A stretch of DNA of 64,000 nt from an uncultured Bacillota bacterium (GTDB taxonomy: Bacteria > Bacillota_I > Bacilli_A > RFN20 > CAG-631). Of the stretch, positions 8,893 to 18,402 are shown one piece after another; the stretch's first letter is position 1; every line of letters begins with the position of its first letter. The stretch covers positions 156,527 through 220,526 of the forward strand of contig CABUID010000002.1 in the NCBI GenBank assembly GCA_902491575.1, written 5' to 3'. The notes beneath the pieces are model-generated. The model had not been told where the DNA came from. It saw nothing but the letters and a program-made list of their open reading frames with translations, and made no database searches. A program made the position numbers and the translations under genes.

Positions 8893-10431
8893 ATGACAAA
8901 GTTATTAAGAATACTGAAGTTAATTGTTAGTCGTCTATTTGTTGTGGCTTTAGCAGTCATTGCACAAGTTGTTTTGATTGTTTATTTTATGATTCAGTTA
9001 ACATCTTCTTATATTTATTTTCAAATTATTTCATCCATTATTGGGCTTTTGGTTTTTATCATGGTTGTGAATCAAAGAATGCATCCAGAACAAAAAATCA
9101 TCTGGGCATTTTTAATTATTGTATTTCCAATGGTTGGAATTGTATTGTATAGTGTATTTTATATTAATCGTCCTAGTAAAAAACATATTGAAAAATATAC
9201 AAAGTTTCATTATAAAGGACTTGAAAGTGAAGAGTCTTATAAACAGGAAATATATAAAATTGCGAATCAATATCAAGATCAAGTAAAGTATATTGAAAAT
9301 ATGTCTTCATTAAATGCTTATAAAAATACACAATGTAAGTATTTAAAAGATGGAAAAGAATTTTATGAATCTTTAATTAAAGATTTAAAAAATGCTAAAC
9401 AATTTATATTTATGGAATATTTTATTATCAATCATGGTGTGATGTGGAATACCATTTTAGATGTTTTAAAAGAAAAAGTTAAAGAAGGCGTCGAAGTAAA
9501 GTTTATATATGATGATTTAGGATCCGCTAAATATGTAAGAGGAAATTATTATAAAAAATTGAGAGGTTATGGGATACAATGTTATAAATATAATAAAATG
9601 ATACCATTAGTTTCTTCTTATCATAATAATCGAGATCATCGTAAAATTACGGTTATTGATGGCTATATTGGTTATACGGGTGGTATTAATTTATCAGATG
9701 AATATATGAATTTAACTCATCCATATGGTCATTGGAAAGATAATGCTGTACGTTTATATGGACCAGCAGTTAATAATTTAACGATATTATTTTTACAAAA
9801 TTTTGCTTTAGCATCTTTAAAAACACAAGATTATAATCGTTATTTGTGTGATAATCAAAAATTTCCTAAAATAAACAATAATGAAATTATATTTCCATAT
9901 GGAAGTGGACCTAAAAGTAGATATTATGAAAATTTTGCAACAGATGTTTTCTTGAATTTGATTCAACAAGCGAAAAGAAGTATTGATATATCTACCCCTT
10001 ACTTAATTATTGACTATGCCACGACCAATGCACTTATAGCTGCGGCTGCAAGAGGTGTAAAAGTTCGCATTTTAATACCTTCTAAACCAGATAAAAAGTT
10101 AATATATGCTTTTAGTAAACAAACCGCTTACGAACTAGCCACTTATGGTATTGAAATCTATACTTATACACCAGGGTTTAACCATGCTAAATCTTTTCTA
10201 GTTGATGATGAAGTGGCTTTTATTGGTACAACAAACTTAGATTTCCGTTCGTTAATGCATCATTACGAATGTGGAGTTTGGATTTATAACTCACCTTGTC
10301 TAAAAAAAATCGATCAAAATTTTGAAAACGATTATTTAAAATCCAAACTCATGTCTGCAAATGATTTAAAATCAAAATTTGCTGTTAAAATTATTATTTC
10401 GTTCTTGAAAATTTTTCAATCTTTATTATAA
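8893..10431 (+). CDS. cls: Cardiolipin synthase
   Basis: Phospholipase D-superfamily enzyme that condenses two phosphatidylglycerols into cardiolipin at the membrane. Two N-terminal transmembrane helices (about residues 10-35 and 38-85 with a linker) are followed by two HKD motifs, HRKITVID within a DHRK context (about 251-258) and HAKSFLVDD (about 432-440), each followed by the usual GGIN or GTTN segment. Length 512 matches the family. RBS AAAGGAGTA precedes the ATG. It lies 15 bp after the GT8 gene and 2 bp before the pentapeptide gene, so it is in the same envelope operon. Confidence 0.93.
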   Translation: MTKLLRILKLIVSRLFVVALAVIAQVVLIVYFMIQLTSSYIYFQIISSIIGLLVFIMVVNQRMHPEQKIIWAFLIIVFPMVGIVLYSVFYINRPSKKHIEKYTKFHYKGLESEESYKQEIYKIANQYQDQVKYIENMSSLNAYKNTQCKYLKDGKEFYESLIKDLKNAKQFIFMEYFIINHGVMWNTILDVLKEKVKEGVEVKFIYDDLGSAKYVRGNYYKKLRGYGIQCYKYNKMIPLVSSYHNNRDHRKITVIDGYIGYTGGINLSDEYMNLTHPYGHWKDNAVRLYGPAVNNLTILFLQNFALASLKTQDYNRYLCDNQKFPKINNNEIIFPYGSGPKSRYYENFATDVFLNLIQQAKRSIDISTPYLIIDYATTNALIAAAARGVKVRILIPSKPDKKLIYAFSKQTAYELATYGIEIYTYTPGFNHAKSFLVDDEVAFIGTTNLDFRSLMHHYECGVWIYNSPCLKKIDQNFENDYLKSKLMSANDLKSKFAVKIIISFLKIFQSLL

Positions 10432-10433
10432 TT

Positions 10434-11066
10434 ATGGCACAAAAAATTTTAAAACCGATTATTCGATATGTAGAAGATTCATCTATTTATAATGATGTAA
10501 AAAGTAATAATTTTTTAAATAAAAAATATAATGAGTTTATCAATACCCCCATCCTTATTGAGCATATCCTTATCAATGAATGTATATTTGAAAATATTGA
10601 TTTTTCAAAAATAAAAATGGAAGGTGTTTCCTTTTTGGATTGTCAATTTGTACACTGTCAGTTTATAAAAAATGACTTATCCAAAATGAATTTTACTCGA
10701 GTAGAATTCATCCAATGTAATTTTTTAAATGTTTCCTTTTTTAAATCAACATTTAAGCATGTTTTTTTTAAAACATGTTCATCGAAATATGCTAATTTTT
10801 CTGAAAGTAAAATCGATTATTTTCAAATTATGGATAGTTATTTTTTTTCTACTTATTTATCATCTTCTATTATTCAAGCATTAGAACTTAATCATGTCGA
10901 TTTGGAAGAAAGTGAAATTATTCAAACACCTTTAAAAAGTTGTGATTTAACTACTTGTAATCTTTCAAAAGTTCGTTTAGATTTACCTTCTATTCAAGGT
11001 TGCAAAGTTAATTTCAGTCAAGCTATTTCTATTTTAAAACTTTTAGGAATTGAAATTGTTGAATAA
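10434..11066 (+). CDS. Pentapeptide-repeat protein
   Basis: A 210-residue protein whose middle has a pentapeptide rhythm with aromatic or Leu centres (IFENIDFSKI, VSFLDCQFVHCQF, VEFIQCNFLNVSF, SSKYANFSESKI). This predicts a right-handed quadrilateral beta-helix. There is no signal peptide or membrane segment. It begins 2 bp after the cls stop with no separate ribosome binding site, so translation is probably coupled. Related proteins include gyrase-protecting Qnr/MfpA types and many of unknown role; nothing here distinguishes them. It is the last gene of the envelope operon. Confidence 0.8.
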   Translation: MAQKILKPIIRYVEDSSIYNDVKSNNFLNKKYNEFINTPILIEHILINECIFENIDFSKIKMEGVSFLDCQFVHCQFIKNDLSKMNFTRVEFIQCNFLNVSFFKSTFKHVFFKTCSSKYANFSESKIDYFQIMDSYFFSTYLSSSIIQALELNHVDLEESEIIQTPLKSCDLTTCNLSKVRLDLPSIQGCKVNFSQAISILKLLGIEIVE

Positions 11067-11082
11067 AATATCGTTTAAAAGG

Positions 11083-11114
11083 TCAACTCTACTTGGAGTA
11101 GAATTGATTTTTTT
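11083..11114 (+). terminator. Terminator of the ABC-GT8-cls operon
   Basis: TCAACTCTACT (11083-11093) pairs with AGTAGAATTGA (11097-11107) with one mismatch across a 3-nt loop, followed by a run of T. Confidence 0.85.
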
Positions 11115-11178
11115 TAAATCTACTGGCATATTTTAAAACAATAGATAGTTTTAAAGTAAAAGTATATAACAACTTCTA

Positions 11179-11206
11179 TTGATATGGAATAAAATATTTA
11201 TATAAA
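11179..11206 (+). promoter_or_regulatory. Predicted promoter of the CrtI-like flavoprotein
   Basis: TTGATA (11179-11184), 16-bp spacer, TATAAA (11201-11206), 16 bp before the gene start. Motif match only. Confidence 0.5.
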
Positions 11207-11221
11207 GAAGTTGGTGTGAAA

Positions 11222-12766
11222 ATGGAAAAAATTCAAAAGAAAAAATTGATTATTATCGGAGCTGGAATTTCTGGAATGACAGCCGGAATTTATGCTTTAG
11301 AGAATGGATATGATGTGACCATTTATGAAAAACATAATGTTGCCGGAGGACAATGTACAGGTTGGAAACGTAAAGGAGTTTTTATCGATGGGTGTGCGCA
11401 TTGGATTGTTGGAACAAATTCGCAATCTGATTTATATCCGCTTTGGCGTCATGTAGGTGCATTTGATGATACATCTATTATCTACGATACGGAATATTTT
11501 GCAAAATTTGATATAAAAGGTGAAATTGTAACGTTTTATTCCGATTTAAAAAAATTGGAAATGGAGTTATTGCGTGTGGCTCCAGAAGACAAAAGAAAAA
11601 TTAAATCTTTTATTAATGGAATAAAGGCTTATCAGCATGTACATATTCCTGTGAATAAACCTTTAGATAAAATGAACTTTTTGGAGCTAACAGCTTTTGG
11701 TGTTAAAATGTTACCCATGGCTATTCGTTATTTATATTATAAAAGTATTTCAAACAAAGATTATTCGTCTCGATTTAAATCAAATATTTTAAAAGAAGTT
11801 TTTCAAAGAATAATATCTACGGAATACAATATTCATACTTTATTTTATATTATGCAGTCTTTATCAAAAAAAGATGCAGGTGTTGTAGAAGGTGGATCCT
11901 TACGTTTTGCACAAAACATTTTGGAAACTTATCTTCGTAAAGGCGGGCAAATAAAGTATAATACTGAAATTGAATCCATTTTAATTGAAAATAATACGGC
12001 ATGTGGAATTTGTTTGAAAAATCAACAAAAAATATATTCTGATTTTGTTATTTCTACGGCTGACGCTCATCATACTTTATATCATTTATTACAAGGAAAA
12101 TATGAAGATAACTATTATGAAAGTCGTTTTAATAATAAAAAAGATCATCCTTTAATAATAGCGATGATGCCAAGTTATAAAATAAATACAAATGTAAATC
12201 ATTTACCAAAAATGATGAATTTTAAGATTCCAGAAATATGGATTGCGAATACGAAAATTGATAATATTACTGTTCGAAATTATTCTTATGATAAAACTTT
12301 AAACAATCATGTAACGACTTTCACGGTTTTAGTGAATGTAAAAGATGAAGTGTATGATTATTTTAAATCTTTATCATCCACACAATATATGAAAGTAAAA
12401 AATGAAATAGCAGAACGAATTAGAAAGAATATCTGCCAATACTATCATTTATCTTTAAAAGATGTGGAATTATTAGACATAGCCACTCCTTTGACATATG
12501 AAAGATATACAAATGCATATAAAGGGGCTTATATGTCATTTTTAACCACACAAAATTCAAAAGGTCTAATGAGAAAAGGACTTATTAAGAATTTGAAAAA
12601 TTTTGTTTTAGCAGGGCAATGGATAATGCCACCTGGAGGCTTACCGATTGCTTTATTTACAGGGAAACATGCTGTTTATAGAATATGTAATATGGATCAT
12701 AAAAAGTTTATTGATTTAGATTATCTTTACAAAAAAGAAAGAATTACAAATAAAGCGACAATTTAA
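11222..12766 (+). CDS. Phytoene-desaturase-like FAD-dependent oxidoreductase
   Basis: A 514-residue amine-oxidase/CrtI-family flavoprotein. The N-terminal dinucleotide fold is IIIGAGISGMTAGIYALENG, followed by IYEKHNVAGGQC and DGCAHWIVG. The C-terminal FAD-binding segment FVLAGQWIMPPGGLP matches the family. No carotenoid genes (crtB, crtE) are nearby, so carotenoid synthesis is unsupported. Members without that context in Bacillota are mostly uncharacterised oxidoreductases. I chose the ATG at 11222; a GTG six bases upstream is an alternative start. It is a single gene with its own promoter and terminator. Confidence 0.8.
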   Translation: MEKIQKKKLIIIGAGISGMTAGIYALENGYDVTIYEKHNVAGGQCTGWKRKGVFIDGCAHWIVGTNSQSDLYPLWRHVGAFDDTSIIYDTEYFAKFDIKGEIVTFYSDLKKLEMELLRVAPEDKRKIKSFINGIKAYQHVHIPVNKPLDKMNFLELTAFGVKMLPMAIRYLYYKSISNKDYSSRFKSNILKEVFQRIISTEYNIHTLFYIMQSLSKKDAGVVEGGSLRFAQNILETYLRKGGQIKYNTEIESILIENNTACGICLKNQQKIYSDFVISTADAHHTLYHLLQGKYEDNYYESRFNNKKDHPLIIAMMPSYKINTNVNHLPKMMNFKIPEIWIANTKIDNITVRNYSYDKTLNNHVTTFTVLVNVKDEVYDYFKSLSSTQYMKVKNEIAERIRKNICQYYHLSLKDVELLDIATPLTYERYTNAYKGAYMSFLTTQNSKGLMRKGLIKNLKNFVLAGQWIMPPGGLPIALFTGKHAVYRICNMDHKKFIDLDYLYKKERITNKATI

Positions 12767-12800
12767 CTTAAAATATTTTCTTTTCCACTGGAATGATACA

Positions 12801-12831
12801 AAGTTTTACTTTTAATAAGTAGAACTTTTTT
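12801..12831 (+). terminator. Rho-independent terminator
   Basis: AAGTTTTACTT (12801-12811) pairs with AAGTAGAACTT (12817-12827), with a single G-U pair, followed by a T run. It ends the flavoprotein transcript. Confidence 0.82.
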
Positions 12832-12846
12832 CTTATATAAAGCGTG

Positions 12847-12874
12847 TTGTATTATAATTGTTTTTTGATATAAT
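12847..12874 (+). promoter_or_regulatory. Predicted promoter of the DUF3795 gene
   Basis: TTGTAT (12847-12852) and TATAAT (12869-12874) with a 16-bp spacer, 38 bp before the start codon. Confidence 0.55.
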
Positions 12875-12912
12875 AAAAATCGTTGATAAATAAGAATATG
12901 GAGAATGATATC

Positions 12913-13347
12913 ATGAAAACAATTTGTGGAATGGAATGTAGTCAATGTGATTTAAAAAACAATTGTAAAGGATGTTTGGAAACAAATGGACGTCCTTTTG
13001 GGGGAGAATGTATTGCTGCGAATTGCTATAAATTAGGTGGTGAAAACTGTTTTATTTCTTATGAAAAACGTTTAATAAATGAGTTTAATTCTTTAGGAAT
13101 TAATGATATGCCTACGATAACAACTCTTTATAAATTAAGTGGAGCATATGTTAATTTAATTTATACACTTTCAAATGGAGAAAAAATAAAATTACTTAAT
13201 GACACGAAAGTATATCTTGGAACTCAAGTTGAAAAAACAAATAGTGATAGATGCTATGGACTTGTTGCAGATGATGACTATTTGCTCGTATGTGAATATG
13301 GGTGTAATGGTGCAAATCCTGAAATTGTAATTTATAAAAAGCGTTAA
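12913..13347 (+). CDS. DUF3795-type cysteine-rich protein
   Basis: The 144-residue product begins with a Cys-rich block, CGMECSQCD, then NNCKGCLETNG and CIAANCYK. This is the pattern of DUF3795, a putative zinc-binding module. The second half (about residues 70-144) is an ordinary alpha/beta region ending CEYGCNGANPEIVIY. It starts at the ATG at 12913, preceded by GGAGAATGATATC; an upstream in-frame ATG at 12883 lacks a ribosome binding site. No signal peptide. Function unknown in the family; transcribed alone. Confidence 0.75.
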   Translation: MKTICGMECSQCDLKNNCKGCLETNGRPFGGECIAANCYKLGGENCFISYEKRLINEFNSLGINDMPTITTLYKLSGAYVNLIYTLSNGEKIKLLNDTKVYLGTQVEKTNSDRCYGLVADDDYLLVCEYGCNGANPEIVIYKKR

Positions 13348-13423
13348 ATAAAAACCGATTTATAGAGCGTAAGTAATGAAATTTACAAAAATATAATTTT
13401 GAAGTAAAAGTGTATTTTTTATT

Positions 13424-13456
13424 AAAAAGACTAACGTCATTTTGGTTAGTCTTTTT
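13424..13456. terminator. Bidirectional terminator
   Basis: AAAAAGACTAAC (13424-13435) and GTTAGTCTTTTT (13445-13456) form a 12-bp stem with T tails on both strands, between the convergent DUF3795 and yhaM genes. Confidence 0.88.
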
Positions 13457-13497
13457 GAATATTTAAAAAATTATTTTGAGTAACGTAACTACATTTT

Positions 13498-14448
13498 TTA
13501 ATTTATATTTTTTGTTTTATGATGTTTATAAAAAGATCTTCCATCCAGTCCCATAATACGAGATGAAGTTCCACCAACTTCAACATCTTTAAGTGCTTTA
13601 TTAATCATCACAATTTTACTATCCATATTATCAATTAGATACATTACTTCAGCTTCTAAAATTAAAGGCAAAACGGGAGAGCCATATTCTAATTTTCCAT
13701 GGTGGGATAAAATCATATGTTGTAATAAAGTAACCACTTCACCTTGAATGTTATGTTTTTTAGCTGCTTCAATAATCGCTGTTTGGATAATCGAAATATG
13801 ACCAATTAGTTTTCCTTCAATCGTATATTCAGTAGCAATTGGACCTGAAAGTTCAATGATTTTTCCTAAATCATGTAAAATAATACCACCAAATAATAAA
13901 TCTTTGTTAATAGTAGGATAAAGAATGGCAATTTGTTTTGCTAAATCGAGCATAGAGACTTCATGATGTAATAATCCACCTGCATATTCATGATGGTTCG
14001 TTTTAGCTGCAGGATGAACCAATAATTTTTGATAATGCTCAAAAACCACTTCTTTAACAATCGTTTTAATTTCTACATCTTCAATGGCATCGATATAACC
14101 TAAAAACTTTTCTTCGAGTAATTTTCGGTTTACAGGAGCATCTAAAATTAAATCTTCTTCATTATAATTTTGAACAGGTTCTACATCTACAATTTTATAT
14201 TGAAGTTGATTACCATTATAAATGAGAGGATATCCATCTAAAGCTACGACTTTTTTTACGGAAAGAATTTCTTCATCACTTGGCGAAACTTCCCATTTTT
14301 TAGCTTCAATTGTGCCTGTAGAGTCTTGTAAAGTTAAGGAAAGATATTTGCTGCCTTTTGAACTTTTTCCTTCTACACAGTTAATGACTATCGCTAAATC
14401 AATATGACATTCACGATCGATAAAATCTTTTAATTCTTTAATCTTCAT
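13498..14448 (-). CDS. yhaM: 3'-5' exoribonuclease YhaM family protein
   Basis: The 316-residue length matches Bacillus YhaM. The N-terminal OB-fold has YLSLTLQDSTGTIEAK (about residues 35-50). The HD phosphohydrolase domain follows: HHEYAGGLLHHE (about 152-163) and LHDLGKI (about 191-197), then LLQHMILSHHG. YhaM is a Mn/Co-dependent exonuclease active on RNA and single-stranded DNA. Its start overlaps the recX stop region by 11 nt, so it is the last gene of the minus-strand run that begins at glgB. In Bacillus, yhaM sits beside yhaN/yhaO; here the related pair lies 14 kb away on the other strand. Confidence 0.9.
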   Translation of the reverse strand: MKIKELKDFIDRECHIDLAIVINCVEGKSSKGSKYLSLTLQDSTGTIEAKKWEVSPSDEEILSVKKVVALDGYPLIYNGNQLQYKIVDVEPVQNYNEEDLILDAPVNRKLLEEKFLGYIDAIEDVEIKTIVKEVVFEHYQKLLVHPAAKTNHHEYAGGLLHHEVSMLDLAKQIAILYPTINKDLLFGGIILHDLGKIIELSGPIATEYTIEGKLIGHISIIQTAIIEAAKKHNIQGEVVTLLQHMILSHHGKLEYGSPVLPLILEAEVMYLIDNMDSKIVMINKALKDVEVGGTSSRIMGLDGRSFYKHHKTKNIN

Positions 14449-15196
14449 TAGATAATCTTTCCTCCTTTAGTATTCTTTTTATTTCTTTTACATTATATCC
14501 TTTATTTGCTAATTTTGAAATAATTTTATAGGAATCTTGTGAATATTTTTTTATATACTTTTGAATTTCTTTTCTTAAATTTTCTTCTTCATTTTGAAAA
14601 GTGAGTTGATAAAGTACATTTTGAATGGTTTTTTGACTATATCCTTTATGAATAAGGTTAGCTAAAATAAGTTGTTTTTTCATGGCATTCGAAGCCACTT
14701 TTTTCTCAAGATATTTTTGCGCATACAAATAAGCATATTCTTCGTTTTCTTGAAAGGTTTCCATGGCTTTATCTATGGAAGAAGGAGCAATATGCTTTTG
14801 TATTAAAAAATTTTTAAAAGCATTTTTTCCTTTTTTTTGTTCATAAATTTCTTGATGATAAGATATAAAATCATTATCATTTAAATGACCTTCTTTTTTC
14901 AAAAACTGTAGAATCAGTTTGATATGATTTTCTAAAATATTTTGTTGTTTTAGTTTTTCTTTGACTTCATAAGTGCTCAATGAATGATTAAATATTTTAG
15001 AATAGATTTTATTTAAAGGAACGATAGCAGATGAAAAAGCTATCATTTCAAGCATTTGCGAAACATCTAAAACTTTACCTTCGTAAGGTAAAACACATTC
15101 ATAATAATAGGAATCAATGGGATAATCTTTATTATTAATGGTAAGGATAAAAGTATTTTTTTTGACTTTTATTTTTTGTATCTGATTTACTTGCAT
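14438..15196 (-). CDS. recX: Regulatory protein RecX
   Basis: RecX binds RecA filaments and restrains them. The 252-residue protein has the tandem three-helix repeat pattern: EVKEKLKQQN, ILQFLKKEGHLNDNDF, then two further repeats ending NVKEIKRILKE. GHLNDxxF is the most characteristic piece. Bacillus-type RecX proteins are about 260 residues, a good fit. No clear ribosome binding site precedes the ATG at 15196; it starts 7 bp after the upstream esterase stop, so coupling is likely. recA is not in the window. Confidence 0.83.
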   Translation of the reverse strand: MQVNQIQKIKVKKNTFILTINNKDYPIDSYYYECVLPYEGKVLDVSQMLEMIAFSSAIVPLNKIYSKIFNHSLSTYEVKEKLKQQNILENHIKLILQFLKKEGHLNDNDFISYHQEIYEQKKGKNAFKNFLIQKHIAPSSIDKAMETFQENEEYAYLYAQKYLEKKVASNAMKKQLILANLIHKGYSQKTIQNVLYQLTFQNEEENLRKEIQKYIKKYSQDSYKIISKLANKGYNVKEIKRILKEERLSNED

Positions 15197-15203
15197 AAAA
15201 AAT

Positions 15204-16313
15204 TTATTGCTTATTCAATATCCTTTTTAAAATAGGATATAAAGTAGTAGCAATTCTATAAAATCCAAGATCCGTTGGATGAAGACCATCTACACAAGAC
15301 TCGTAAATATCTTTTGAACCAAAAAGCAGATTTCCATCCATAAAGTAAATATTGTCATCACCTTTTTCTTTTCTTTTACGGACAACTTCACTTTGAAAAT
15401 TTAAATAAAATTGACGTTTTTCTCTTTCTTCTTTCGAAAAAATATAGCAAGAAAAAGGATGCTTACTCATAATCAAGATAGGTGTTTGTGGGTGTAAACT
15501 TCTAAATATATCAATAAATTCTTCCATATTATAATATAAATCGCCAGTTGCCCCACCATTGGCTTCATAATCAAGTATAAGTAAACGAATGTCACTAATT
15601 TCATTAATTAATCTAGCAACATTAGGTTCTCCAAGACCAGAGCCTGAAAAACCAAGATTAATAAATTCCATATCTAATTTACGACTTAAAATATTGGTAA
15701 AGGACATTCCAGGACGAGAGGCACATCCACCTTGAGTCACTGAAGTACCATAAATGACAACTCTACCTTCTTTTTTTCTTTTTTTAGGTGCTTTTAAAGT
15801 GGCTTCTTCATTAAGACCTATTAAAATTTCTTCTAATCCTTCGTAAAGGGGTAAGTTAATAATAATGTCTTTATCCATCATTTCATCGGATTGAAAAATA
15901 ATGGATTCAAATTCAGATGTAGGTTCCACAAATTTCGCACAATTAAAAAAAGTATAATTTTTTTGTCCTTTCAAACGATAATATAGATCTACTCCTTGTT
16001 GTCCAGTAGCTGCCATGTGGCACATTTGATAATCTCCTTTATTTTTTATTTTAACGGAGATTTGTTTCGCATTGGTTTGAAAACGAATTTGACCGCCAGA
16101 AGGATGTGAAGAAAGCCAATAAACGGCCTCAGTAACTTTATCCTTACAGTCAATTGGTAAACGAAAATATTCTTTTTCTTTGTCAAAAAAAGCCAATCCT
16201 TCGATAGAAAAATGTTTGTCTTCTTTTGGATTAAAATAAATAACCCCCTTTTCATGAATGGTATTCCCTTTCATGTTTACATCAACTTCTTCAATTTTCA
16301 TCTGTTTTTTCAT
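15204..16313 (-). CDS. SGNH hydrolase with N-terminal GxDLY domain
   Basis: Two-domain esterase of 369 residues. The N-terminal beta-rich domain ends with GVDLYYRL, matching the GxDLY module found before SGNH_3-type GDSL hydrolases. The catalytic domain has YGTSVTQGG (nucleophile Ser), NLGFSGSG, LDYEANGG in the Asn block, and DGLHPTDLGF (Asp-His). Relatives are carbohydrate or acetyl esterases. It has no signal peptide. It sits between pulA (9 bp upstream) and recX, so a role on an acylated intracellular glucan or oligosaccharide is possible (inference). RBS GGGGGAAA precedes the ATG. Confidence 0.85.
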   Translation of the reverse strand: MKKQMKIEEVDVNMKGNTIHEKGVIYFNPKEDKHFSIEGLAFFDKEKEYFRLPIDCKDKVTEAVYWLSSHPSGGQIRFQTNAKQISVKIKNKGDYQMCHMAATGQQGVDLYYRLKGQKNYTFFNCAKFVEPTSEFESIIFQSDEMMDKDIIINLPLYEGLEEILIGLNEEATLKAPKKRKKEGRVVIYGTSVTQGGCASRPGMSFTNILSRKLDMEFINLGFSGSGLGEPNVARLINEISDIRLLILDYEANGGATGDLYYNMEEFIDIFRSLHPQTPILIMSKHPFSCYIFSKEEREKRQFYLNFQSEVVRKRKEKGDDNIYFMDGNLLFGSKDIYESCVDGLHPTDLGFYRIATTLYPILKRILNKQ

Positions 16314-16322
16314 AATTTCCCC

Positions 16323-18398
16323 CTATTTTATAAGCATTAAAAAACTATATGCTTTTATGTCAATTTGTCGATAAGTTCTATCTGATTTTTTAACATAACC
16401 ATATTGATTTGCAAGCAAAGAATACTCCCCATTTAAAGATATGGATTGTTTATCTTTATTTGGATTAAAAATGAGCAAGATAACCATCCCTTCAAAAGCA
16501 TAGGTAATCATTAATATATTTTCTTGTGCTAATTGACCATCGATAGAATTTAAAATTTTCTTTCTATCGGTGATGCTAAAACAAGGAAATGTTTTTCGTA
16601 TTTGTATAAAATCTTTTATAGCCTGAATTGAATTATAAAACAAATCTACATTTTGCCAATTTATTTTATTAATATCATCACCAGCATTATAAGAATTATC
16701 ATTTCCATTTTTACTACGATGAAATTCCATGCCAGCATGTAAAAAAGGAATCCCTTGTGCAAATAATAAAGCAGCGATACAACATAATTGAATATCATTT
16801 CTTTCATCATCACTTAAATGGGCATTGGTTATTTTTAATTTATCCCATAAAGTAAAATTATCATGGCATTCAATATAATTTATACTAGAAGTAACATTTT
16901 GAAAGTAACAATCTTGTTCGATAGAGCCTCTCATTGCTTTTAAAAAAGCGTAATATAAAGATGTATTGCCTGTTAAATAACCTTGATTAGAAGAAAAATT
17001 ATTCGATGTTTTTCCTGAAACAATATCTCTAAAATAATCATTAAAAAAAGCAATTTGAGGAATTTCATTAGCATGTGGTAAAGATGCTCTTAGATTAGAA
17101 GGAAGTAAACTTGGCATATCCCAACCTTCTCCATAAAGTATAAAGGAAGGATTAATTGCTTTACAAGTAGAATAAATGTCCATGATTAACTCTTTGGTTA
17201 AAATACCCATTAAATCAAATCTTAATCCATCGATATGATACAATTCAACATATCTTTTACACATATCTTTAATATATTTATGAACCATTTTTCTTGTCGA
17301 ATCCAAATCATTTCCGCAAAAAGATCCATTCGATAATTTGCCATTTTTATCCATTAAATAATAATAATTAGGGACAATCTTATTATAAAGACTATCTTTA
17401 AAGGAATAAGTATGATTAAAAACCACATCTAAAACAACTCTTAATCCATTTTTATGCAATTCACTAATCATTTCTTTTGCTTCTATAATACGTGAATAAG
17501 GATTATTTGGATTGGATGAATAGGATCCTTCTAAAGAATTATAGCAAAAAGGATCATATCCCCAATTGTATTGAGAAAATGGATGTTCTTCATCCACAGT
17601 AACAAAATCAAAAATAGGCATTAATTGAAGATGTGTAACCCCTAAATCTTTCAGATAATCAATTCCTAAAGGATGACCATTTTTAGATAAAATATGGTGT
17701 TTTAAAAAGGCTTTAAAGGTTCCTTTTACCTCTTCACCTAAACTTCCATCCATAGAGAAATCACGAACAGAAATTTCATAAATAATAGCATCCGTAATTT
17801 GATTGAAAGGTTTTAATGAAGAAGTGTTGCTTTCGCCTTCTACCATTGTTTTTTTCCAGTTGATAACCGCACTTTTTTTAGAATTAGCATTCGATGAATA
17901 AGCATAGGGATCGACTACATTTTGTTCTTCTCCATTATTTGTAATTTTATAAAAATAGAAAGCATTTTCTAAATTACCTTCAATAGTGATTTCAAATGTT
18001 CCATTCTCTTTTCTTATCATTTCAATATCATATTCTTCTTCGTGAATTTCATAATGCAAAATAACTTTGCTAGCTATAGGAGCCCAAAGTTTAAATTTGG
18101 TATAATCTTCATGATATATAGACCCTAAATCTTGTCCATCATAATAAAACATCTCATCAAATAAAGCATCTTTTACAAAATAACGTATTTGTAACAAACA
18201 TTCACGTTGATAATCATCTTTTATACAATAATTTTTTTGTATATCAATGGCATAATGTGCTTTATAGATATAAAAAGAATCTTGCTGCTTTAAAAAATAA
18301 GCGTTTAAAAAATCCCCATTGATTGTAAAAGAGGATTTTTTATCCGTAAGAATAGTTAAAGAATCTTTTTCATCTAAATAAGCATAAAATCTATCCAT
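16323..18398 (-). CDS. pulA: Type I pullulanase / glycogen debranching enzyme
   Basis: GH13_14 alpha-1,6-glucosidase of 691 residues that removes glycogen branches. An N-terminal beta-sandwich region (to about residue 200) precedes the barrel. Type I pullulanase motif YNWGYDP, then VFNHTY, the nucleophile in DGLRFDLMG, acid/base Glu in LYGEGWDM, and transition-state Asp in ECHDNFTLWDK. No signal peptide, so it is cytoplasmic. Its ribosome binding site AAGGTGA lies in the end of glgP, 4 bp upstream. In the operon it would release linear chains that GlgP shortens. pulA is a family-level symbol. Confidence 0.93.
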   Translation of the reverse strand: MDRFYAYLDEKDSLTILTDKKSSFTINGDFLNAYFLKQQDSFYIYKAHYAIDIQKNYCIKDDYQRECLLQIRYFVKDALFDEMFYYDGQDLGSIYHEDYTKFKLWAPIASKVILHYEIHEEEYDIEMIRKENGTFEITIEGNLENAFYFYKITNNGEEQNVVDPYAYSSNANSKKSAVINWKKTMVEGESNTSSLKPFNQITDAIIYEISVRDFSMDGSLGEEVKGTFKAFLKHHILSKNGHPLGIDYLKDLGVTHLQLMPIFDFVTVDEEHPFSQYNWGYDPFCYNSLEGSYSSNPNNPYSRIIEAKEMISELHKNGLRVVLDVVFNHTYSFKDSLYNKIVPNYYYLMDKNGKLSNGSFCGNDLDSTRKMVHKYIKDMCKRYVELYHIDGLRFDLMGILTKELIMDIYSTCKAINPSFILYGEGWDMPSLLPSNLRASLPHANEIPQIAFFNDYFRDIVSGKTSNNFSSNQGYLTGNTSLYYAFLKAMRGSIEQDCYFQNVTSSINYIECHDNFTLWDKLKITNAHLSDDERNDIQLCCIAALLFAQGIPFLHAGMEFHRSKNGNDNSYNAGDDINKINWQNVDLFYNSIQAIKDFIQIRKTFPCFSITDRKKILNSIDGQLAQENILMITYAFEGMVILLIFNPNKDKQSISLNGEYSLLANQYGYVKKSDRTYRQIDIKAYSFLMLIK

Positions 18399-18402
18399 AA
18401 AA

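Noticed and set aside
11222..12766. Carotenoid pathway call for the CrtI-like gene
   Set aside because: No phytoene synthase or GGPP synthase nearby, and similar flavoproteins occur widely without carotenoids.
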